Source: CBDUVZ01 sp965370805 (GTDB lineage: Bacteria > Hydrothermota > Tepidihabitantia > Tepidihabitantales > Tepidihabitantaceae). From it: DNA of 22,124 nt. The notes beneath the pieces are model-generated. The model ran no database searches and was not told the origin of the DNA. It saw only the letters and a list, made by a program, of their open reading frames with translations. Below, piece after piece: positions 7,390 to 14,824 of the stretch (position 1 is its first letter; each line of letters begins with the position of its first letter). The DNA lies in the NCBI GenBank assembly GCA_965370805.1, contig CBDUVZ010000043.1, forward strand, positions 1 through 22,124, in the 5' to 3' direction. The position numbers were made by a program, and so were the translations under genes.

Positions 7390-8049
7390 ATGATAACGCT
7401 GAGGAAGGTAGCGAAGGACCCCGAGGTTCTGACGCTGATTAGAGGGTCGGATCGACAGCTCGAAACCCTCGGCTATACCGAGCACGGCGAGCGGCATGCC
7501 CGACTCGTGGCGAAGAACGCCCGCGCCGTCCTGTTGGCCCTTGAGCACGATGAACGATCCGCTGAACTTGCCGCGATTGCCGGTTACCTGCATGACATCG
7601 GCAATGTGGTCAATCGCGACCGGCACGAGTTGATGAGCGCGCTGCTTGCCCGTGATATCCTGCAGCGGCTCGGGGTGAGCCACGATGAGACCGCCAGGGT
7701 TATGGCAGCAATCGGCAATCACCACGAAGTAGGAGGAACCCCGGTTTCCGACGTCTCGGCGGCCCTGATCCTGGCGGACAAGGCGGATGTCCATCGGAGT
7801 CGCGTGCGGAACCCGGCCCTGATCAAGTTCGACATCCACGACCGGGTGAACTACGCGGTACGGCGTTCAACCCTGACCGTGGACAAAGAACAGAAGCGGA
7901 TACTGCTCAAGCTCAGGATTGACACCAGCATTTCCCCGGTGATGGAGTACTTCGAGATATTCCTGACCCGGATGTTGATCTCACGCCGGGCCGCTGATTT
8001 CCTTCACTGCCATTTCAGCCTGCAGATAAACGGGAACAAACTGGTCTAG
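7390..8049 (+). CDS. HD-domain metal-dependent phosphohydrolase
   Basis: The 219-residue protein has the ordered metal ligands of the HD superfamily: His36 (GYTEHGERHARLV), His68-Asp69 (GYLHDIGN), His79, His111-His112 (GNHHE) and Asp130 (ILADKADVHRSRVR). HD proteins hydrolyse nucleotides, cyclic dinucleotides or other phosphate esters using one or two divalent metals; the substrate cannot be told from the sequence. HD-GYP motifs are absent, so a c-di-GMP phosphodiesterase of that type is unlikely. The N-terminus (ITLRKVAKDPEVLTLIRGSD) looks like a natural start for this group. No Shine-Dalgarno is seen before ATG 7390. The gene is 36 bases behind the acidic-tailed protein and 115 bases ahead of the V-ATPase operon promoter region. 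Confidence 0.82.
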   Translation: MITLRKVAKDPEVLTLIRGSDRQLETLGYTEHGERHARLVAKNARAVLLALEHDERSAELAAIAGYLHDIGNVVNRDRHELMSALLARDILQRLGVSHDETARVMAAIGNHHEVGGTPVSDVSAALILADKADVHRSRVRNPALIKFDIHDRVNYAVRRSTLTVDKEQKRILLKLRIDTSISPVMEYFEIFLTRMLISRRAADFLHCHFSLQINGNKLV

Positions 8050-8062
8050 GTTTCCCGCGGTG

Positions 8063-8082
8063 CTGCCGGTTTGCCCCGGCAG
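8063..8082 (+). terminator. Possible terminator hairpin after the HD gene
   Basis: A 7-bp stem CTGCCGG/CCGGCAG (8063-8069 with 8076-8082) closes a 6-base loop, 14 bases after the HD gene stop. There is no T-run, so intrinsic termination is uncertain. Confidence 0.35.
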
Positions 8083-8124
8083 TGACGGGTTGGTTCTCGG
8101 AACCGAGGTAGGGCACACCACTTG

Positions 8125-8152
8125 TTGACAGCGGTGCCGTTTGGATTAGCAT
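8125..8152 (+). promoter_or_regulatory. Promoter of the V-ATPase operon: TTGACA-N16-TAGCAT
   Basis: A perfect TTGACA (8125-8130) is 16 bp from TAGCAT (8147-8152). The first gene's ATG is 12 bases after the -10 box and has no Shine-Dalgarno, so the leader would be about 5 bases. Confidence 0.6.
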
Positions 8153-8164
8153 TTCCTGCTCACC

Positions 8165-8497
8165 ATGGTAGAAACAGATATCGTAGACGACGTCAAGACG
8201 GCCGAAGCCGAAGTCGTGCGGTCGATCAAGGCTGCCGAGGAGCAGAAACGCAAGGCGACTGCCCTGGCTGAGGAGAAGATGTCCGATGCTGTGGCTGAAG
8301 CGAAGACCCGTGCGCAGAGGGGTTACATGGCTGCCGTCGAGAAAGCGAAGGCGGAGTCGGCCGAACTGGAAAGGAACGCGGGAGTCGAGGCGAAGGCCGC
8401 AGCCGAGGATCTGAAACAGGTCCCGCAGGACAGGCTCAGCGAGGCGGTCGAGCGGGTAGCAAAGGTTCTGCAGAAGCGGTGGCGGTCGACAGGGTAG
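8165..8497 (+). CDS. V/A-type ATPase subunit G/H-like peripheral stalk protein
   Basis: The 110-residue protein is almost entirely charged, Ala-rich alpha helix (residues about 5-105) with coiled-coil periodicity. This is the shape and size of archaeal AhaH and Thermus subunit G, which pair with subunit E to form the peripheral stalks of the rotary ATPase. Sequence identity in such coiled coils is weak evidence; the call rests mainly on position, since it is the first gene before subunits I, K and E, the same order as in Thermus. It overlaps the subunit I start by 19 bases. ATG 8165 lies 12 bases behind a -10 box without a Shine-Dalgarno. Confidence 0.75.
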   Translation: MVETDIVDDVKTAEAEVVRSIKAAEEQKRKATALAEEKMSDAVAEAKTRAQRGYMAAVEKAKAESAELERNAGVEAKAAAEDLKQVPQDRLSEAVERVAKVLQKRWRSTG

Positions 8498-10710
8498 CGA
8501 AGGTCCTGGTAGCCGTTCACCAGGATTCAAGCGGGCGGTTCCTTGAGGCGCTGCAGCGCCGACGGATACTCCATATCATCAGAACCGAACAGGCAGAGAC
8601 GTCCGGAGAAATCGCAGGGATGGAGCGGCAGTCCGGACGGCTGGCAGAGGTGATCGAACTCCTGGGCACCAGGGTGAAGAAGAAGGGCGGGCTGCTGGGC
8701 GAAGCCAGGGTGGAGATGCCACGGGTTGAGTTCGACCGTGTGGTTGAGGAATACGAACCTTCTGAGTCTCTTGAAGAGGTACGGAATCTGTCGCGAGAGT
8801 TGGAAGAGACGGGCAACCGGGAGCGGAGTCTTCAAGCAGAGATAGTCCGTTTGGGGGAGTGGCAGGCGCTTGAATCCGTGCCGGCTGAACTCTACGAGAT
8901 GGAGTCCGTGGTTGTTATCATGGGGAAACTTGCAGACGAGGAAGAGCTGAACCATGCCCGGGATCTGCTGAGGGAGATGCCGGCAGAGGTGCAGCGCGTC
9001 GGAACCGGGGTTGAGACCGGGGTTCCGGTTCTGGTTGTGAGTGCAAAGGACGCAGGTGACGAGGTCGCCCGGGTCGTTGGCTCGCTGCGATTCGAGGTGA
9101 CCAGCCTGAAGGGCGTGCGCCAGAAGCCGGTTGATGCTGTCGCTTCGCTGCGCGAACAGGCGAGTGAAGCCGCCAGGCGGCGCGGGGGAATCGAAGCTGA
9201 GCTTGTGGAACTGACGGCCGAACTGCCGAACCTGAAGGCGGCCGCGGATGGTCTCGGGAGTGCGCGCGACCGGGCTGCTGCCGAGCGAGACATGGAGAGG
9301 ACGCAATCGGTGTTACTTGTCGCGGGCTGGGTGCGCGAGCGGGACTACGGCAGGTTGGAGAAGCTTGTTCATGATGCGGGAGATGCGTTCTTGAGTCGGG
9401 TTGAGCCCGCTGAAGACGAGGAGCCGCCGGTCGCGCTGGTGAACCGGAAGGTGTTCCGACCGTTCGAACTGGTGCTTGACCTGTACAGCATGCCGTCGCC
9501 GAAGGAGGTTGACCCGACCGCTTTGCTTGCGCCGTTCTTTGCTATCTTCTTCGGATTCTGTCTGACGGATGCGGGCTACGGTATCGCGCTGGTCGTGCTT
9601 GCCGCGGTGCTGATGCGTAAGCTGGGACGCGACAACAAGCTGCTGGGAATGCTGTTCATTGGCGGTCTCTTCACGATTGTGGCCGGGGCCCTTGTTGGTG
9701 GGTGGTTCGGTGACCTGCCGGACAGACTGGGGTTCGCGCAGCTTCTGGCTATGAAGAACCGGCTGATGCTTTTCAACCCGCTGACAAACCCGATGCCGTT
9801 CTTCATTCTGTCACTGGGCATGGGCTATCTGCATATGATGTACGGGATGGTGATTGAGATTGTCGACTGCCTGCGCGTACGGCGGGTCGGGGATGCACTG
9901 CTTGGCCAGTTGCCATGGTTCGTAGCGCTGAACGCGCTGGTGGCGTTGGTGGTTGTCGGCAAGTCACTGCCGGGTTGGGCTACAGCGTTGCTCCTGGTTA
10001 TCGTCCTTGCCGCGGTGGCTTCAATCGTGGTGTTCACCCGGCGCCAGGTCGGGATTGCGGTGGCGCAGACGCTCTGGTTCGGGCTGTTCTGGTTGACACT
10101 GGTCTACTTCGCGGCGAAGCTGGGCGGGCTGCCCGCTGAGTTTCTGTACGTCAAGTGGGTGCTGGTGGCGGCCTTCCTGGGAATGTACGCGTACTCGCTG
10201 GCGAATCTCATTCGGTGCCGGAAACTGACGGCGGTGCCGATTGCGATTGCCGCGACCGGCATTGCGGTCCTGGGTCTGTATTTCGCCGGAGTACTGCCCT
10301 GGGCGGTTCCGGCCCTGGTTGGAGCGGCGTTCTTCTTCACCGCACCGGCGAACCGGGCGGCAGGAGGGAAGCTGCTGTGGGGCGGGTACGCTCTCTACGG
10401 CGCGACGTCCTACGTCGGGGTAGTGCTGTCCTACATCCGCATTATGGCGTTGGGTATGGTGACGGGCGGCATCGCGATGGCGGTCAATACTGTTGCGTGG
10501 ATGGTAACCGGCATTCCGGTACTCGGTGTCGTGGCCGCAATCGTCGTCCTGGTGCTCGGGCATACCTACAATATCGCCGTGAATGTGTTGGGCGCGTTCG
10601 TCCACACGTTGAGATTGAACTACGTAGAGTTTTTCCCCAGGTTCTTTTCCGGCGGGGGGAATCCGTTTGTTCCGTTCGAAGAAGAGAATCGTTACATTGC
10701 CGTAAGGTAA
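8479..10710 (+). CDS. ntpI: V/A-type ATPase subunit I (membrane stator, subunit a homologue)
   Basis: The 743-residue protein is of normal length for subunit I. Residues 1 to about 345 form the cytoplasmic arm, with long Glu/Arg-rich coiled coils (about 45-120 and 215-280) flanking small alpha/beta domains. From about residue 346 there is a membrane domain beginning LLAPFFAIFFGFCLTDAGYG and containing about eight helices. The proton- or sodium-path arginine is Arg654 in VLSYIRIMALGM. The conserved C-terminal signature RLNYVEFFPRFFSGGG is present. The subunit forms the ion half-channels next to the K ring and links to the E/G stalks. GTG 8479 is the start; it overlaps the upstream gene by 19 bases, and the frame opens with DRVAKVLVAVHQD, typical of the family N-terminus. 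Subunit K follows after 12 bases. Confidence 0.93.
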   Translation: MAVDRVAKVLVAVHQDSSGRFLEALQRRRILHIIRTEQAETSGEIAGMERQSGRLAEVIELLGTRVKKKGGLLGEARVEMPRVEFDRVVEEYEPSESLEEVRNLSRELEETGNRERSLQAEIVRLGEWQALESVPAELYEMESVVVIMGKLADEEELNHARDLLREMPAEVQRVGTGVETGVPVLVVSAKDAGDEVARVVGSLRFEVTSLKGVRQKPVDAVASLREQASEAARRRGGIEAELVELTAELPNLKAAADGLGSARDRAAAERDMERTQSVLLVAGWVRERDYGRLEKLVHDAGDAFLSRVEPAEDEEPPVALVNRKVFRPFELVLDLYSMPSPKEVDPTALLAPFFAIFFGFCLTDAGYGIALVVLAAVLMRKLGRDNKLLGMLFIGGLFTIVAGALVGGWFGDLPDRLGFAQLLAMKNRLMLFNPLTNPMPFFILSLGMGYLHMMYGMVIEIVDCLRVRRVGDALLGQLPWFVALNALVALVVVGKSLPGWATALLLVIVLAAVASIVVFTRRQVGIAVAQTLWFGLFWLTLVYFAAKLGGLPAEFLYVKWVLVAAFLGMYAYSLANLIRCRKLTAVPIAIAATGIAVLGLYFAGVLPWAVPALVGAAFFFTAPANRAAGGKLLWGGYALYGATSYVGVVLSYIRIMALGMVTGGIAMAVNTVAWMVTGIPVLGVVAAIVVLVLGHTYNIAVNVLGAFVHTLRLNYVEFFPRFFSGGGNPFVPFEEENRYIAVR

Positions 10711-10722
10711 AGGAGGCGAATA

Positions 10723-11205
10723 GTGGTTGACCCGATTGGTCTCGCAATTGCCCTTGCCGGAGCCGTCGTGGCAGTCGTGCCGGCCGGTATTGGTTCCGCA
10801 ATCGGCATCGGCATGACGGCACAGGTTGCCAATGGTGTGCTGGCCGAGGACCCGAAGAAGTTCGGCAGCGTGTTTATCCTCGTGGCGCTGCCCGGGACCC
10901 AGGGGTTCTACGGGTTCCTGGGCGCGTTCCTTGCCATCATGCAGCTTGGGCTGCTCGGTGAAGTGCAGGCTATCACTCTCTGGCAGGGCGTTCAGATGTT
11001 TGCTGCGTGCCTGCCGGTGGGGCTTGCCGGTCTGGCTTCGGGTATCTGGCAGGGCAAGGCCTGCGCATCCGGTGCCGAACTGGTTGCGAAGCGGGCGACA
11101 GAAGGCACCAAGGCGGTTATCTTCGCGGCGATGGTCGAGACTTACGCGGTGTTGGGACTGTTGGTTACCATTTTCGCGCAGATGGGTATCAAGCTCGGCG
11201 CGTAG
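10723..11205 (+). CDS. ntpK: V/A-type ATPase subunit K (membrane rotor proteolipid)
   Basis: The 160-residue protein is a duplicated proteolipid with four membrane helices (about 5-38, 47-78, 84-112, 127-158). The ion-binding carboxylate is Glu139 in helix 4 (FAAMVETYAVLG). The first hairpin instead has LPGTQGFYGF, with Gln60 and no acidic residue in its second helix. This one-carboxylate-per-four-helices design matches Enterococcus hirae NtpK, where it occurs in a sodium-translocating ring. Gln60 and the TQG motif make Na+ coupling plausible, but this is not proven. GTG 10723 is preceded by AAAGGAGG with a 6-base gap, a strong Shine-Dalgarno as expected for a highly expressed ring subunit. 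Subunit E follows after 12 bases. Confidence 0.94.
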   Translation: MVDPIGLAIALAGAVVAVVPAGIGSAIGIGMTAQVANGVLAEDPKKFGSVFILVALPGTQGFYGFLGAFLAIMQLGLLGEVQAITLWQGVQMFAACLPVGLAGLASGIWQGKACASGAELVAKRATEGTKAVIFAAMVETYAVLGLLVTIFAQMGIKLGA

Positions 11206-11217
11206 TCAGCGGCAGTC

Positions 11218-11787
11218 ATGAGTGCAACGAAGCTGCTCGGTAAGATCCGCGCTGACGGTCAGGCCCGGGTGGATGAGATAGTCGCCGGACGTGATAAAGA
11301 GTTGGCCGGAATCGCCGAGCGTCAATCCCGTGAGATGGAGAAGATCGCCAGGGAGTACCGGGAGCGAATCGCCCGGGAAACCGGTCTGATCCGGGAACGG
11401 TCACGCAGCAAGGCCCGTCTGGAACGGCGCAAGACGCTGCTCGCCGCCCGTTGGGCGGTGATCGAGCAAGTACTTGAACTGACCCGGGAGAAGACCGTCA
11501 CGGGGCCGGACTATGTCCGGACCATCCAGAACATCATCAGGCAACATGCACCTGCTGGCGCGGAGGTCCGGTTGTCAGCTTCGGACACTGCGAAGTTCGG
11601 CGCGAGCTTGAAGCTGGAAGTCGGTGAGCCCGTCGGCATCAACGGGGGAGTGCTGATCCGGATCGGGAAGCGCACGCTTGATTTCTCACTGGACGAGTCC
11701 CTTGCGGCTATTCGTGATGAACTGGCGAGTGAACTCGCAGCGATTCTCTTCCCGGAGACGGACAGTCCGGGCTCGGGGCCAGAGTGA
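11218..11787 (+). CDS. ntpE: V/A-type ATPase subunit E (peripheral stalk)
   Basis: The 189-residue protein has a long charged N-terminal helix (about 1-85, KIRADGQARVDEIVAGRD) and a C-terminal globular half with the subunit E pattern: SASDTAKFG, then INGGVLIRIGKRTLDFSLDESLAAIRDEL (about 142-170). It would pair with the G/H-like protein at 8165. In Thermus-type operons subunit E is followed by C, F, A, B and D. Here it is followed directly by convergent genes, so the catalytic head must be encoded elsewhere. The last 80 bases overlap the 3' end of the minus-strand TPR gene. The ATG has no clear Shine-Dalgarno but sits 12 bases after the subunit K stop. Confidence 0.88.
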   Translation: MSATKLLGKIRADGQARVDEIVAGRDKELAGIAERQSREMEKIAREYRERIARETGLIRERSRSKARLERRKTLLAARWAVIEQVLELTREKTVTGPDYVRTIQNIIRQHAPAGAEVRLSASDTAKFGASLKLEVGEPVGINGGVLIRIGKRTLDFSLDESLAAIRDELASELAAILFPETDSPGSGPE

Positions 11788-12625
11788 GGCCGGTCAGTTC
11801 CTGTATTCCTTGAAACCAGGCCGGCTCCAGTTTCTTTTCTGCCAGCAGCCGGTCCAGCCGTTTGCTGCGTTGGACCTGGTTGAACTCCTCGGCGAAGTCG
11901 GACGCGTTCCGCCGGGACCCGTTGTAGAATCTCAGGAAGAAGACGGAAAGCACCACCGAGGCCGTTATCCAGTCATCGTTGCGTGCGGCGTAGTAGACGC
12001 CGACCGCTGACATGCCCGTGACCGCCAGGCTGAGCAGACCGGTTCCGGGCCGACCGGCATAGACCTCACCGCTTCCGGGCACGAACGAGGAAAGCACCAC
12101 TGCCAGGGTGGGGTTCCTGCCGGGAACTCGGTCAAGGGCGTCGAGTTCGAGGGCGACATCGGGTTGGCCGGCCTTCCGGTAGTTGTCGGCTGCCTGGCTG
12201 AACAGGTGCTGTTTCAGGTCAATCCAGGCAAGACCGGAGTGCAGTTCGGCCTGTCGCGCGGAGTCACTGGTGAAGACCATGAGGTCGAAGAGTTCCAGCC
12301 GGGCGCGGTCGAGTTCCATGTTGCGTACGAACAGCCCGGCGAGGGCCAGGCCGGTTTCGTGACTGACGTCAGGGCTGACCTCCGCGGCGCGCTGCAGTAC
12401 TTCGGCCGCTCTTTCGATTTCCCCGGCCGCGCCCAGACTGAGTCCCAGTTTCAGTTGAAGTAATACCGTGTTTCCCGGCTCGGCTGCAAACAGCACCCGT
12501 TTGTATTCGGTCACGGCCGCCGAGTGCAATCCCTGATGGAAGAGGGAGTCGGCGAGGTCGGATTGAAAGGTATCCGTGTCCGTCGAGACGGAGATGATAG
12601 TGGCGAGCAGCAGGACCGGTGTCAA
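11708..12625 (-). CDS. TPR protein with C-terminal membrane domain
   Basis: The 305-residue protein begins with a short hydrophobic export or anchor segment (MTPVLLLATIISVS). Residues about 20-160 contain four or so TPR-like helical pairs (ADSLFHQGLHSAAVTEYKRVL, LGLSLGAAGEIERAAEVLQRA). Residues about 183-237 carry two membrane helices framed by VLSSFVPGSGEVYAGRPGTGLLSL and FFLRFYNGSRRNASDFAEEFN. The same C-terminal module occurs in the neighbouring YidD-containing gene, so the two are probably old duplicates. The TTG start overlaps that gene's stop by 4 bases (TTGA), so translation is likely coupled. The last about 26 residues lie antisense to the V-ATPase subunit E gene and are not conserved-looking. 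The molecular function is unknown; cell-envelope work is suggested by its partner. Confidence 0.75.
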   Translation of the reverse strand: MTPVLLLATIISVSTDTDTFQSDLADSLFHQGLHSAAVTEYKRVLFAAEPGNTVLLQLKLGLSLGAAGEIERAAEVLQRAAEVSPDVSHETGLALAGLFVRNMELDRARLELFDLMVFTSDSARQAELHSGLAWIDLKQHLFSQAADNYRKAGQPDVALELDALDRVPGRNPTLAVVLSSFVPGSGEVYAGRPGTGLLSLAVTGMSAVGVYYAARNDDWITASVVLSVFFLRFYNGSRRNASDFAEEFNQVQRSKRLDRLLAEKKLEPAWFQGIQELTGLTLAPSPDCPSPGRESLRVHSPVHHE

Positions 12626-13866
12626 TCCGATTCCGGGTTCGTCCGGCCGGTCAGGGTATCCGGTGGGGCATGTCTCAGTATTGCCCGGTAGTCCGGTTCA
12701 AGGTCGGCCCGGTAGAGTATCCGCTCAATCCTCGCCAGGTAGTCCCGCTGGTGGAACCGGTTGAAATCCCGGGCTGCGATATTGGCTCCGTGGATACCGG
12801 CGGAGTAGAACAGGGCGGTCAGCGTGCCGAATATGCCGAGTTTGACCCGGGTGCCGTCGTGTTCGGGGTGGGCCGCAAACCACCAGGTCACGAGCCCGGT
12901 GCTCGCCACCGTCAGCAGGGCGTAGAGTCCGTCGCCGGTCCGGCCGGAGTAGACCTGCCCCGCACCAGGCAGCACTGCGGACATCAGGCTGCCGGCCAAC
13001 CGGCTGCGGCGCGGCAGGTCGTGTCCATCCAACTCGGCGAGTTCGTCCAGCCCGGTGATGCCTGTTGCCTGTCGAAACAGCGCTGCGGCGTCAGCGAAAT
13101 GGTGTTCCTTGCACAAGGACCAACCGGTGAGTGCGAGGCTTTTGTCAGCCAGCACCGGTTCGTTGATGCGGGCGAGTTCGACGCGCGCCTCGGCGTAGCG
13201 ACTCTCGGCGAGGTACGTCCGAGCCACACCGTAGCTGCCGAAAGCTCCAGGCAGGGCGCTGTTCGTTCTGAATGTGGTTCTGGCACGAGCATAGTCTCCG
13301 GCCTGAAGGAACGATTCCGCGGCCATCCATCCGGCACAGCTGCATGCAACTCCGTCCGGTCCGGTGAAACGGATGCGCAGATACTCGGTGGCAGCCCGAC
13401 TGTAGTCGCCGGTTTCGTAGAGATGGTCGGCGAACGCCGGATCGGCCTCGGGTGTCGCGAGGTTCCGGATTGGACCTGATGGATGTGCGGGATCGACTGT
13501 CACGATCACCGGCGTGCGTGGTTCAAAGGTGGGTGTCTGCCACGCCACATGATTGGCAGGTGGGTCATTGAGACGGTTGTGCGAGATACCGAAGTAGTAC
13601 TTGTCGTAGTACGACCACGCGAATCCGTGACAACGCATCAGGCGCTCCGCGCCCATGACCGTCCCGACCAGGAACCCCTGGTGCTGAATCGCCTGCCTGG
13701 TGAACTGGGAACACGTCGGCCAGAAGTTGCACATGCCCTGTCCCTGCAGCGGTGAGATGACGGTCTTGTAGGTACTGATGAGCCATTCGCCGCTGACCGA
13801 GAGCGGGTCATAGCTGCCGGAAGTCATTGTCGCTGCTGCAAGGACCAGAAGGGTCAGACGATGCAT
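12622..13866 (-). CDS. YidD-domain protein fused to TPRs and a C-terminal membrane domain
   Basis: Residues about 26-93 of 414 match YidD, the membrane-protein insertion efficiency factor: TYKTVISPL, FWPTCSQFTRQAI (48-60) and GAERLMRCHGF (72-82). The conserved Cys52 and the Arg-Cys-His trio (78-80) are present. Normal YidD is a stand-alone protein of roughly 70-100 residues. Here it is followed by TPR-like repeats (about 143-270) and a module with two membrane helices (LPGAGQVYSGRTGDGLYALL, about 299-318; GIFGTLTALFYSAGIHG, about 344-360), shared with the next gene. The N-terminus MHRLTLLVLAAATMTSGS looks like a signal peptide, which would place the YidD domain outside the cytoplasm; it could instead be a membrane anchor. 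ATG 13866 is 6 bases behind a promoter -10 box with no Shine-Dalgarno. Confidence 0.85.
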   Translation of the reverse strand: MHRLTLLVLAAATMTSGSYDPLSVSGEWLISTYKTVISPLQGQGMCNFWPTCSQFTRQAIQHQGFLVGTVMGAERLMRCHGFAWSYYDKYYFGISHNRLNDPPANHVAWQTPTFEPRTPVIVTVDPAHPSGPIRNLATPEADPAFADHLYETGDYSRAATEYLRIRFTGPDGVACSCAGWMAAESFLQAGDYARARTTFRTNSALPGAFGSYGVARTYLAESRYAEARVELARINEPVLADKSLALTGWSLCKEHHFADAAALFRQATGITGLDELAELDGHDLPRRSRLAGSLMSAVLPGAGQVYSGRTGDGLYALLTVASTGLVTWWFAAHPEHDGTRVKLGIFGTLTALFYSAGIHGANIAARDFNRFHQRDYLARIERILYRADLEPDYRAILRHAPPDTLTGRTNPESD

Positions 13867-13872
13867 GCTAGT

Positions 13873-13900
13873 AACTTAGGGCAGGGGATTCAGAAGTCAA
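13873..13900 (-). promoter_or_regulatory. Promoter with leaderless start for the YidD fusion gene: TTGACT-N16-TAAGTT
   Basis: On the minus strand, TTGACT (13900-13895) is 16 bp from TAAGTT (13878-13873), which ends 6 bases before ATG 13866. The -10 match is weak (3 of 6), but the geometry equals the other leaderless sites here. Confidence 0.4.
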
Positions 13901-13928
13901 TACTGTGGTTCACGCCGGGTGCCGGTAC

Positions 13929-13956
13929 TTGACGGCGTGTTCCTCGCGACTAGCAT
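13929..13956 (+). promoter_or_regulatory. Promoter with leaderless start for the RmlD-like gene: TTGACG-N16-TAGCAT
   Basis: TTGACG (13929-13934) is 16 bp from TAGCAT (13951-13956). ATG 13964 is 7 bases downstream, where transcription itself should start. The -10 box is identical to that of the V-ATPase operon. It is divergent from the YidD fusion promoter. Confidence 0.55.
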
Positions 13957-13963
13957 CTGCGGG

Positions 13964-14824
13964 ATGCGATGTCTCGTGACCGGCGCAAAGGGAATGCTCG
14001 GGACAGATCTGGTGAATCGGCTCCGGGAGTGGAAAGAAGACGTGACCGGATGGGATCTTCCCGAGCATGATGTCACAAAGGTCGAGAGGACGATCAACAA
14101 CATCCACCGCGTCGGACCGGACGTTATCTTCCACCTTGCCGCCTGGACCGATGTTGACGGCTGCGAACGGGACCCGGCCCGCGCGACCAGCGTGAATTCT
14201 CAGGCGGCTTGGGGAGTGGCGCTGGGAGCTGCCGAGACAGGCTGCAAGCTGGTGTATGTCAGCACCGACTACGTGTTCGACGGCAGGAGCAAGCGACCAT
14301 ATCGGGAGAAGGACAAGCCGAATCCGCTTTCGGTATACGGCAGGAGCAAACTGATGGGTGAGAAGGCGGTAGCAAAGGCGTGCAAGCGCTCGTTCATCGT
14401 GCGGACCAGTTGGCTCTATGGGCGGAGCGGACGGAACTTCGTGGACACAATCAGGATACGAGCCCGGGAAAAGAACCGGCTTGAAGTTGTGGATGACCAG
14501 GTGGGTTCGCCGACCTACACGCGCGACCTGTGTCGGTCCCTGGTGGAGCTTGCCCGTTCGAAGAGATTCGGAACCTACCATCTGACCAACCACGGCCGGT
14601 GTTCCTGGTTTGAGCTGGCAAAGGAAGTGGTCAGCCTTACCGGTGCTGACTGCGAAGTCGTGCCGATCGATACCGCGACAGCGGGTCGTCCGGCCCCGCG
14701 TCCGGCATTCTCGGTACTGGATAACCGTAACTTCCGCAGCAAGTTCGGCCGGGAACTGAGGCATTGGCAGGATGCGTTGAAGGATTACCTTGAGCAGGCA
14801 CAAGCAACCGAAGCTGGCAGTTGA
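13964..14824 (+). CDS. RmlD-like dTDP-4-dehydrorhamnose reductase family protein
   Basis: The 286-residue protein is an extended short-chain reductase of the RmlD/RfbD family. Visible motifs are GAKGMLG (7-13, NAD(P) binding), FHLAAWTDVDGCE (56-68), STDYVFDG (100-107) and the catalytic Tyr125-x3-Lys129 (SVYGRSKLMGE), then RTSWLYG (147-153) and DDQVGSPTY. In RmlD the reaction is NADPH reduction of dTDP-4-dehydrorhamnose to dTDP-L-rhamnose. No rmlA, B or C gene is adjacent, so another deoxysugar is possible. ATG 13964 is chosen over an upstream GTG at 13919 because the protein family starts at MRCLVTGAKG and because the upstream start lies before the promoter. The gene overlaps the next gene by 35 bases. 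Confidence 0.85.
   Translation: MRCLVTGAKGMLGTDLVNRLREWKEDVTGWDLPEHDVTKVERTINNIHRVGPDVIFHLAAWTDVDGCERDPARATSVNSQAAWGVALGAAETGCKLVYVSTDYVFDGRSKRPYREKDKPNPLSVYGRSKLMGEKAVAKACKRSFIVRTSWLYGRSGRNFVDTIRIRAREKNRLEVVDDQVGSPTYTRDLCRSLVELARSKRFGTYHLTNHGRCSWFELAKEVVSLTGADCEVVPIDTATAGRPAPRPAFSVLDNRNFRSKFGRELRHWQDALKDYLEQAQATEAGS

Noticed and set aside
7385..7390. TTGACA as a promoter for the HD gene
   Set aside because: It overlaps the ATG and has no -10 box at 16-17 bp downstream; the gene is more likely read from the 6815 promoter.
13919..13963. Upstream GTG start of the RmlD-like protein
   Set aside because: It lies upstream of the -35 box, and RmlD proteins begin right at the RCLVTGAKG strand.
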